Assembly: GCA_024698505.1 (NCBI GenBank)
Contig: JAILRE010000023.1
Span: 1 to 48,673 of the forward strand
DNA from: Clostridiales bacterium
GTDB taxonomy: Bacteria > Bacillota > Clostridia > Christensenellales > CAG-138
DNA length: 48,673 nucleotides
Reading direction: 5' to 3'
Shown piece after piece: positions 42,296 through 48,673 of the stretch; positions within the stretch are counted from its first letter, which is position 1; the number at the start of each line of letters is the position of its first letter. Under the pieces are notes generated by a model that did no database searches, was not told the origin of the DNA, and was given only the letters and a program-made list of their open reading frames with translations. The position numbers and the translations under genes were made by a program.

Positions 42296-42704
42296 AAACT
42301 GCGCCGGCAAAAGCACTTTGGCGGAGGCGATAAGGTTAAAGCGCGGAGGAGAGATAATCTCCGGCAAGGATTATCTTCGCCTTGCAAAATCCGAAAGCAT
42401 CGCTCAGGCGTTGTTTAAGAAAAAGCTCAAGGAGGCCGTGACGGGCGACGATCTGATCTACGTCATCACGGAGAAGGAGCATTTGTCTTTCCTTCCCGAC
42501 GGGGCCGTGAGGGTGCTCGTTACCGCCGAACTCGATACCATTAAGGAGCGCTTCAAAGCAAGGATGCACGGCGTGCTTCCCCCGCCTGTTGAGAAGATGC
42601 TCGAGATGAAGCACGGCTGCTTTGACTCGGGAGAATACGATCACCGTTTCAAAAGCGGAGAAGACGATATCGAAGCGTTCTGCGAAAGGCTTAAGGATCG
42701 ATAA
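42273..42704 (+). CDS. small P-loop NTPase/kinase-like protein
   Basis: 143 residues from the GTG at 42273. Walker A GENCAGKST lies at residues 7-15, directly after the first strand (VLIALI). It has DDLIYVITEKEHL and RVLVTAELDTIKERFKARM as possible later strands, and a Lys/Arg-rich lid region. It resembles small adenylate-kinase-type enzymes but lacks a recognised specificity motif. GGAAGGG lies 8 bp upstream of the GTG; a longer frame reaching back to 42198 lies inside the GNAT gene and is not needed. Confidence 0.8.
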   Translation: MLIALIGENCAGKSTLAEAIRLKRGGEIISGKDYLRLAKSESIAQALFKKKLKEAVTGDDLIYVITEKEHLSFLPDGAVRVLVTAELDTIKERFKARMHGVLPPPVEKMLEMKHGCFDSGEYDHRFKSGEDDIEAFCERLKDR

Positions 42705-42711
42705 AAAACTT

Positions 42712-42745
42712 AAAGGGGCCGGGTTGATACCCGGCCCTTTCTTTT
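42712..42745 (+). terminator. bidirectional terminator between the folD run and the hut operon
   Basis: AAAGGG-G-CCGGGT (42712-42724) / ACCCGG-CCCTTT (42729-42740) with one bulged G, loop TGAT, then CTTTT. It lies between convergent genes. Confidence 0.88.
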
Positions 42746-42755
42746 AGCAATAGTT

Positions 42756-43382
42756 TTACTGCATATACTGCATGGTCTCGTTGTAGATCATTTCAAAGCC
42801 TTCGTCGATCTCGCCGATCAGCTTCTGACCCTTCGCCTTATAATCGGCGGCCATTTCCTCATCAAGACCGGTGACGTTGATAAGCACGTTCATCCATGCG
42901 CCGTAAGCGGCAGCCCTTACGTTGAGCGCGCCTACGCCGAAGTCGGAAGCGCAGTTGGTGTTGAATTTGCCGATGAGCTTCTTGCCGAGCTCCATTCCCT
43001 TATGGCAAAGCTCGAGGGTGTAGAGCGGAGCGTTGGTCGCAACGATGGTCGCTTCCCTGATCGCCGCCTTCCTCGCGGCCTTCTCCTCGTCGGTCTCCTT
43101 CGGCATCTTGAATGCGTCGGAGATCATATTGTAAGCGTCTGTATCGCGGTCGATCTGCGCGGTGAGCTCAGAAACGACAGGCTTGCCCGCTTCGATGATC
43201 TCATTACAGTTATCGGCGAAATCAACGTACTTCTTCCTGCCGAGGGTAAGCCCCGCGACCATGGTGAAAAGGCCGACGCCCTGTGCGCCGACAAGAGCGG
43301 AAGCACTGCCGCCGCCGGGAGCGGGCGCGTCGGAAGCTACGAGCTCAAGATAATCGTGAACGGTCATTTCGGTGAGTTTCAT
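42756..43382 (-). CDS. fchA: cyclodeaminase/cyclohydrolase (formimidoyl-THF cyclodeaminase, FchA type)
   Basis: 208 residues, all-helical. The N-terminal LVASDAPAPGGGSASALVGAQG is the family signature, followed by KKYVDFADNCNEII and GAWMNVLINVTGL. Converts 5-formimino-THF to 5,10-methenyl-THF plus ammonia, and in acetogens hydrates methenyl-THF to formyl-THF. As the last gene of the hut operon it completes removal of the formimino group transferred by FtcD. It overlaps hutI by 4 bp (ATGA). Confidence 0.94.
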   Translation of the reverse strand: MKLTEMTVHDYLELVASDAPAPGGGSASALVGAQGVGLFTMVAGLTLGRKKYVDFADNCNEIIEAGKPVVSELTAQIDRDTDAYNMISDAFKMPKETDEEKAARKAAIREATIVATNAPLYTLELCHKGMELGKKLIGKFNTNCASDFGVGALNVRAAAYGAWMNVLINVTGLDEEMAADYKAKGQKLIGEIDEGFEMIYNETMQYMQ

Positions 43383-44602
43383 TTGACGATATTTCCTTTC
43401 ATAATAACTTTTTTAGCCTTGTTGGTGCCCATTCTGTAAACGAGGTAGTCAAGATCCTCCGCGTCCCAGATAACGAGATCCGCCTGCTTGCCGGGCTCCA
43501 CGGTGCCGAGGATATCTCCCCTGCCCACCGCGCACGCGGCGTTTATGGTAACGGCGGAGAGGACCTCCTCCGGAGTCATGCGGTACTTTAAGTAACCGAG
43601 GTTCATGCAAAGCTGCAGATCGTCCGAGGGACAGGAGCCGGGGTTGAAGTCCGTGCAGATCGCCACGGGAACGCCCGCCTCGATGAACTTCCTTGCGGGA
43701 GCGAATTCCTTGTTGAGATACAGCGAAGTGCCGGGCAGGAGGCACGCGATAGTGCCGCCCTTTGCCATGGAGCTGATGCCCGCGTCGTCGACGGCGATGA
43801 GATGCTCCGCGCTGGTCGCGCCTATCTCGCCCGCGAGGACCGATCCGCCGATCGCGTCGATCTCGTCCGCATGGATCTTGGTCTTGAAACCGTAAACCTG
43901 CGCATAGGTGAGCATCTTCCTCGACTGTTCGACGTCGAATACGCCGGTCTCGCAGAACACGTCAACGAACTCGCAAAGCTCGTCGTCCGCGACCTTCGGG
44001 AGTATCTTCGTGCAGATGAACTCGATATACCCGTCGGGATCGCCCTTGAATTCGGGCGGTACGGCGTGCGCCGCCATGAAAGTGGGGATCACGTTGAAGC
44101 CGCCCTCTTCCTTGAGGCGCCTTATCACGCGAAGCTGCTTGAGCTCATTCTCAACGTCGAGCCCGTAGCCGGATTTCGCCTCGACGGCGGTGATGCCGTG
44201 ATCGAGCATTTCGTCAAGCGCCTTTTTCGCCCTGTCATAAAGCTCGTCCTCGGAGGCGTTCCTCGTCGCGGTAAGGGTGTTCAGTATGCCGCCGCCCGCC
44301 TTGAGTATCTCAAGATACCCGGCGCCGCGAAGCTTCAGCGGAACCTCGTGCTGACGCCAGCCGCCGAATATGAGATGCGTATGCGCGTCGACAAGACCGG
44401 CGGTAACGAGGGCGCCGCCCGCATCGATGACGTTCCCGCATTCGGGAGCGGAGCCGTTCTCGTAAACAGCCTGGATGGTCTCGTCGTTAAGGAGCACCGC
44501 GCAGTCGCGCATGATCGTGACGCCGTTATGCTGCGCCGCCCCGCGGAGGGGCTCATTCCCCTTCGCGGTAGCGAGCATACCAATGTTTTTAATCAGCAGC
44601 AT
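43379..44602 (-). CDS. hutI: imidazolonepropionase
   Basis: 407 residues, amidohydrolase superfamily. Metal ligands in VDAHTHLIFGG near residue 73; EAKSGYGLDVENELKQLRV, FMAAHAVPPEF, KIHADEIDAIGG, SAEHLIAVDD and CTDFNPGSCPSDD are the usual HutI blocks. Hydrolyses imidazolone propionate to formiminoglutamate in histidine degradation. It lies 5 bp after ftcD. Confidence 0.97.
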   Translation of the reverse strand: MLLIKNIGMLATAKGNEPLRGAAQHNGVTIMRDCAVLLNDETIQAVYENGSAPECGNVIDAGGALVTAGLVDAHTHLIFGGWRQHEVPLKLRGAGYLEILKAGGGILNTLTATRNASEDELYDRAKKALDEMLDHGITAVEAKSGYGLDVENELKQLRVIRRLKEEGGFNVIPTFMAAHAVPPEFKGDPDGYIEFICTKILPKVADDELCEFVDVFCETGVFDVEQSRKMLTYAQVYGFKTKIHADEIDAIGGSVLAGEIGATSAEHLIAVDDAGISSMAKGGTIACLLPGTSLYLNKEFAPARKFIEAGVPVAICTDFNPGSCPSDDLQLCMNLGYLKYRMTPEEVLSAVTINAACAVGRGDILGTVEPGKQADLVIWDAEDLDYLVYRMGTNKAKKVIMKGNIVK

Positions 44603-44607
44603 AGTGA

Positions 44608-45534
44608 TCAGAGCATGTAGTTCTCAATGACCTGCTTATCGAAATCAAAGCCCTCGAGCTGGAGATAATACTCGGCGGAATCGATAAGCGCCTTCATCGG
44701 GGTAAGACCGACGATCTCGGTGCCGGTCACCCAAACGCCCCAGCGGCGCGCCTCGGCCTTGGTGACCTCTACGACGCGGTAAAGCGGAGTGCGGTTGAAG
44801 TCGGTCATGTTGATGGAGACCTGGGCGTACTTCCTTTCGGGAATGCCCTTCTCGGGATCGGCGGGGACTTCGATCAGGAAGCCGTTGGACTTTACGCAGT
44901 CGAAGCCGCCGTTCTTGCGGCGGATGATCTTTGCAATGCTCTTTGCGATATCTACGTTATCGGTGGAGAGGTTGATATTGAACGCTACGAGCGGCATACG
45001 GCAGCCGACCGCCGTGCAGCCCGCGGTGGGATGGCAGAACGCGCCGCCGAAATCGGGGGTCCACATGGGATCCTTGACCTTCTCGGGCATGGCCTCGAAC
45101 TGACCCTTCCTGATGTCGGCAAGGTTTACGCGGTGAGGCGCGGAAGCGGAATCCTCATAGAGGAACACGGGAACGCCCGCTTCTTCCCAGATGCGCTTAC
45201 CGAGTATCTTGGAGTACTCGACGGTCTCCTCCTTGGTGCAGTCCTTCAGGGGGATGAGCGGACAAACGTCGACAGCGCCCATGCGGGGATGCTCGCCGGT
45301 GTGGTGATTCAGGTCGATGAGATCCTTCGCCTTTTTGGCAAGCGCGACGGCGGCGTTGATGACGCCTTCGGGATTGCCCATGAAGGTGATGACGCTGCGG
45401 TTATGGCTCGCGTCGGAGGAATAGTCGAGCAGAGTGACGCCCGCGGTATTGCGGATCTCGTCGATACAGGCCTCTATGACCTCATGATTCCTGCCCTCGG
45501 AAATATTGGGTACGCATTCAATGATCTTTGCCAT
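44608..45534 (-). CDS. ftcD: glutamate formimidoyltransferase
   Basis: 308 residues, single-function form (no fused cyclodeaminase domain, which is supplied by fchA). It opens with IIECVPNISEGRNHEVIEAC, then DASHNRSVITFMG, HHTGEHPRMGAVDVCPLIPL (folate/active-site histidine) and FGGAFCHPTAGCTAVGCRMPL. Transfers the formimino group of formiminoglutamate to tetrahydrofolate, releasing glutamate. Confidence 0.97.
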   Translation of the reverse strand: MAKIIECVPNISEGRNHEVIEACIDEIRNTAGVTLLDYSSDASHNRSVITFMGNPEGVINAAVALAKKAKDLIDLNHHTGEHPRMGAVDVCPLIPLKDCTKEETVEYSKILGKRIWEEAGVPVFLYEDSASAPHRVNLADIRKGQFEAMPEKVKDPMWTPDFGGAFCHPTAGCTAVGCRMPLVAFNINLSTDNVDIAKSIAKIIRRKNGGFDCVKSNGFLIEVPADPEKGIPERKYAQVSINMTDFNRTPLYRVVEVTKAEARRWGVWVTGTEIVGLTPMKALIDSAEYYLQLEGFDFDKQVIENYML

Positions 45535-45563
45535 TTTTCTGTTCTCCTTATTGTTATTATTCC

Positions 45564-47579
45564 TTACATGTCCTTGGTCAGCTTCTCGATAAGCTCGTCG
45601 TTCACGAGATACGGGATCGTGATATGCGCCTCGCCCTCGTGCTTGGCGTTATACTCCATCGAGGTCTCGATGGAATGGGGATTCCTCGCCCAGGCGCGGC
45701 GGGCAACGCCGCCCATAACGTCCCACATCATGGCGGACTTGATGATGTTATCGATCCTTTCGGAGCCGTCGAGCACAAGCCCGAAGCCGCCGTTGATGCT
45801 CTTGCCGATGCCAACGCCGCCGCCGTTGTGGAGGGCGCAGAGGCTCATGCCGCGCGCCGCGTTGCCGGCGAAGCACTGGACCGCCATATCCGCCATAACG
45901 TTGGAACCGTCCTTGATGTTCGCGGTCTCACGGAAGGGCGAATCGGTACCGGAAACGTCGTGATGGTCGCGCCCGATCATGACGGGACCGATCTTGCCCT
46001 CTCTTACCATCTGGTTGAAGCGGAGCGCGATCCTCGTCCTGCCCTCGGCGTCCTGATAGAGGATCCTCGCCTGAGTGCCGACGACGAGCTTGTTCTTTTC
46101 CGCGTCGCGGATCCAGTTGTAATTGTCGCGATCCTGGAAGCGGCGGTTCGGGTCGATGCAGTCCATCGCGGCATGGTCGGTCGCGATAAGATCCGACTCC
46201 TTGCCGGAGAGGCAGACCCAGCGGAACGGACCGTAGCCGTAGTCGAAGAGCATCGGGCCCATTATATCCTCGACGTAGGACGGGAATATGAAGCCGTCCT
46301 TCTCGTCGTGACCGTTCTTGGATATCTCCTTGACGCCGGCGTCGTAAACAGCCTTCATGAAGGAATTGCCGTAATCGAAGAAGTATGTGCCCTTCGCCTT
46401 AAGCGCGCAGATCGCGTCGAAATGGCGCCTCAGGGACGCGTTGACCGCCTTCTTGAACTTCTCGCGGTCGGTATGGAGGAGCTCCGTCCTCTGCTCGAAG
46501 GTATAGCCGACGGGGCAGTAGCCGCCGTTGTAGACGTTGTGGCAGGAGGTCTGGTCGGAGAGCAGGTCGATCTTGAAATCGCGCTTGACCGCCGCCTCCA
46601 GAAGGTCGACGATGTTGCCGTGATAGGCGATGGAGATCGTAGTCTTCGCATTCCTGTGCTCTTCCGCAAGACGGAACACCTCGTCAAGATCGTCGGAGAT
46701 GAGGTTTACCCAGCCCTGATCGTAACGTGTCTTGATGCGGGAGAGGTCAACTTCGGCGAAAACGCCGACGGCATTCGCGATATTGGCGGCCTTGGGCTGT
46801 GCGCCGCTCATTCCGCCGAGACCGGAGGAAACGAATACGCGGCCTTTAAGATCGCCGTCCTCGGGAATGCCGAGCTCTTTCCTGCCCGCGCCGAGTATGG
46901 TATTGAACGTGCCGTGTACGATGCCCTGCGGACCGATGTACATCCAGCCGCCCGCAGTCATCTGACCGTAGTTGGCGACGCCCATCTCCTCCGCCACTTC
47001 CCAATCCTCAAGATTGTCGAACATGCCGACCATCATGGAGTTGGTGAGTATCACGCGGGGCGCTTCGGGCTTCGAGGGGAACAGACCGACGGGATGACCG
47101 CTCTCCAGAACGAGGGTCTGATGATCGGTAAGCTCCTCGAGGTATTTCTTGATAAGGCGGTACTGGAGCCAGTTCTGACAGGGCTGACCGGTCTCGCCGT
47201 AGGTAACGAGTTCATAGGGATAGAGCGCGATCTCGAAATCGAGGTTGTTGTCGATCATTACCTGGAAGGCTTTGCCCTCGATGCATTTGCCCTTGTATTC
47301 GTCGATGGGCTTGCCCCAGATGCGTCCCTCGGGACGGTAGCGGTAAGCGTAAATGCGTCCGCGGGTCTTCAACTCCTCAAGGAATTCGGGAGCGAGCTTT
47401 TCATGAAGCTCCTCCGGAACGTAGCGCAGAGCGTTCCTTAACGCGAGCTGCGTCTGCGCCTTGGTGAGGCGGAAGCCCCTGTCGGGAGCGCGGCGTTTGC
47501 CCTCTTCAAACTTGGGATACTCGGGAAGCACCGCGTCGAGTTTGATCGTCATAGCGCCTGAGATCTTGCTGTTTTCCAT
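45564..47579 (-). CDS. hutU: urocanate hydratase
   Basis: 671 residues, the long class found in many Clostridia and similar in length to animal urocanase; classic proteobacterial HutU has about 555 residues. NAD-binding FVSSGLGGMSGAQPKAANI, YHGNIVDLLEAAV, DQTSCHNVYNGGYCPVGYT, VGTQARILYQDAEGR and HNGGGVGIGKSINGGFGLVLDG are characteristic. It contains a tightly bound NAD and converts urocanate to imidazolone propionate. It starts 59 bp after hutH. Confidence 0.97.
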   Translation of the reverse strand: MENSKISGAMTIKLDAVLPEYPKFEEGKRRAPDRGFRLTKAQTQLALRNALRYVPEELHEKLAPEFLEELKTRGRIYAYRYRPEGRIWGKPIDEYKGKCIEGKAFQVMIDNNLDFEIALYPYELVTYGETGQPCQNWLQYRLIKKYLEELTDHQTLVLESGHPVGLFPSKPEAPRVILTNSMMVGMFDNLEDWEVAEEMGVANYGQMTAGGWMYIGPQGIVHGTFNTILGAGRKELGIPEDGDLKGRVFVSSGLGGMSGAQPKAANIANAVGVFAEVDLSRIKTRYDQGWVNLISDDLDEVFRLAEEHRNAKTTISIAYHGNIVDLLEAAVKRDFKIDLLSDQTSCHNVYNGGYCPVGYTFEQRTELLHTDREKFKKAVNASLRRHFDAICALKAKGTYFFDYGNSFMKAVYDAGVKEISKNGHDEKDGFIFPSYVEDIMGPMLFDYGYGPFRWVCLSGKESDLIATDHAAMDCIDPNRRFQDRDNYNWIRDAEKNKLVVGTQARILYQDAEGRTRIALRFNQMVREGKIGPVMIGRDHHDVSGTDSPFRETANIKDGSNVMADMAVQCFAGNAARGMSLCALHNGGGVGIGKSINGGFGLVLDGSERIDNIIKSAMMWDVMGGVARRAWARNPHSIETSMEYNAKHEGEAHITIPYLVNDELIEKLTKDM

Positions 47580-47607
47580 AGCTTTATTCCTTTCTGTAAA
47601 TACTTAC

Positions 47608-47630
47608 GGGGAGGCGTACTTCGCCTCCCC
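47608..47630 (-). other. intercistronic hairpin between hutH and hutU
   Basis: GGGGAGGCG-TACTT-CGCCTCCCC, perfect 9-bp stem 9 bp past the hutH stop. Read leftward it is not followed by a T tract, so it is more likely an mRNA stability element or weak attenuator than a full terminator. Confidence 0.6.
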
Positions 47631-47638
47631 AATTATCA

Positions 47639-48673
47639 TCATTTGAGCGTGCCGCAGACCTTCTCGGCAGCGGGTACGACTGCGTGAGCCTTGATAAGCT
47701 CGTCGGCAGCCTTAAGGTTCGGGTACATAACGACGTCGACTTCGTTCGGCTTGACCCTGGAATCGATAAGCTCCCATACCGCCTTAGTTGCGGGAGCCAT
47801 TTCGCCCTCGCCCGCCTCGCTGCGGAGCCACAGCGCCTGATGCGCGGTGACGAGCTCTATCGCGAGGACCTTCTGCGCGTTGTCGACTATCATGCGGCAC
47901 TTGCGAGCGGCGGTGGTGCCCATTGATACGTGATCCTCCTGATTTGCGGAAGAGGGGATCGAATCGACGGAAGCGGGATGAGCGTAGACCTTATTCTCGG
48001 ACACCATGGAAGCCGCGGAATACTGCGCGATCATGAAGCCGGAATTGACTCCGCCGTGCTTGGCGAGGAACGCGGGCAGTCCGTAGGAGAGCGCGGGATT
48101 TACCATGCGCTCCGTCCTGCGCTCGGAAACGTTCGCAAGCTCCGAAACGGCGATGCCGAGGAAATCGAACGCGAGCGCCATGGGCTGACCGTGGAAGTTA
48201 CCGCCGGAGATGACCTCGTCCTCATCCGGGAAAATGATGGGGTTGTCGGTAACTGCGTTGATCTCGCGCGAGACCGCCTCCGCAACGTAGCGGATGGCGT
48301 CGCGGCTGGCGCCGTGGATCTGCGGGACGCACCTTATAACGTAAGCGTCCTGTACCTTGTTGGGCTGGGTGCGCTTTGCAAGACCGGAGCCCTCGAGAAG
48401 CTTAAGCAGATTCTCCGCCGTATCCTTCTGCCCCTGATGACCGCGCACGTCGTGCACCTTATGGTCGAACGCCGCCTTGATGCCGAACTGTGCCTCCGCG
48501 GTGAGCGCCGCGGCGATATCGGCAGTCTTCATAAGATCGAGCGCGTCGATAACGCAGAGCGAACCGACCGCCGTCATTATCTGGGTGCCGTTTATGAGGG
48601 CAAGTCCCTCCTTGGCGGCAAGCTCTATCGTGGGGATGCCCGCCTTCTCCATGGCTTCTTTGCCGCTCATGCG
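47639..48673 (-). CDS. hutH: histidine ammonia-lyase (N-terminal part outside window)
   Basis: 344 visible residues, cut by the window edge; about 160 N-terminal residues including the Ala-Ser-Gly that forms the MIO cofactor lie outside. Visible family segments: KEGLALINGTQIMTAVGSL, VQDAYVIRCVPQIHGASRD, VTDNPIIFPDEDEVISGGNFHGQP, the AQYSAASMVSENKV segment, and SANQEDHVSMGTTAARK. Removes ammonia from histidine to give urocanate. An internal ATG at 48670 is in frame but is not the start. Confidence 0.96.
   Translation of the reverse strand, partial: RMSGKEAMEKAGIPTIELAAKEGLALINGTQIMTAVGSLCVIDALDLMKTADIAAALTAEAQFGIKAAFDHKVHDVRGHQGQKDTAENLLKLLEGSGLAKRTQPNKVQDAYVIRCVPQIHGASRDAIRYVAEAVSREINAVTDNPIIFPDEDEVISGGNFHGQPMALAFDFLGIAVSELANVSERRTERMVNPALSYGLPAFLAKHGGVNSGFMIAQYSAASMVSENKVYAHPASVDSIPSSANQEDHVSMGTTAARKCRMIVDNAQKVLAIELVTAHQALWLRSEAGEGEMAPATKAVWELIDSRVKPNEVDVVMYPNLKAADELIKAHAVVPAAEKVCGTLK

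Noticed and set aside
45528-47441. 637-codon open frame on the + strand opposite hutU
   Set aside because: Composition is that of a reverse-complement shadow (rich in H, R, D, V, G and L); hutU on the other strand is certain.

Overview
The window is a 48.7 kb stretch of a moderately GC-rich bacterial chromosome. It is densely coding, with strong AGGAGG-type ribosome binding sites, consensus sigma-A promoters (TTGACA/TATAAT, mostly 17 bp spacers) and many rho-independent terminators. The gene content (Rnf complex, YacL and CarD-like proteins, DUF421/DUF4363 and DUF4349 proteins, a single-function histidine/folate pathway) points to an anaerobic, gut-type member of the Bacillota, class Clostridia. 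A Christensenellales-like lineage is my guess and is not proven. No transposase, integrase, prophage or CRISPR array is visible. This is core and metabolic chromosome, not a genomic island.

Left part (1-8.1 kb, + strand): the end of thrS, deoD, a CarD-like regulator with yacL, two tRNA-Ser genes (UGA and GCU), then about 400 bp of strongly folded DNA built from direct and inverted copies of the tRNA-Ser(GCU) 3' end, and the trkA-trkH potassium uptake pair. From 8.1 to 14.0 kb (- strand) lies rnfCDGEAB, followed by a NusG-II-like protein and a Gx-type transporter. From 14.2 to 17.1 kb are a DUF3810 membrane protein, a small lipoprotein and a DUF421-DUF4363 pair.

Cell-envelope section (17.2-26.4 kb): a left-handed beta-helix sugar-nucleotide-type protein with glmM, a divergent membrane-anchored DD-carboxypeptidase homologue whose three catalytic motifs are all altered, an amidase whose Shine-Dalgarno sits inside a terminator hairpin, and a leftward ddl-murF-patatin-DUF2284 operon.

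Transport and regulation (26.5-34.2 kb): a leftward XRE/cupin regulator-potABCD polyamine operon with palindromic TAAAC-type sites upstream, an unrecognised 334-residue protein, and an RpiR regulator translationally coupled to a PHP phosphoesterase. Then come asnS, a phosphohexomutase and a DUF4349 lipoprotein (34.3-38.6 kb).

Amino-acid catabolism (38.7-48.7 kb): a GntR/FCD regulator divergent from a CyuA-type cysteine desulfidase, an atypical folD, a GNAT and a P-loop protein. Converging on these is the hut operon hutH-hutU-ftcD-hutI-fchA. Histidine is degraded to glutamate, and the formimino carbon goes to tetrahydrofolate through FtcD and FchA. The neighbouring FolD lacks two of the three usual cyclohydrolase residues, so FchA may supply that activity. 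I did not find a complete new defence or mobile system. The most unusual structures are the tRNA-derived palindromic elements, the degenerate DD-peptidase and the terminator/SD hairpin.
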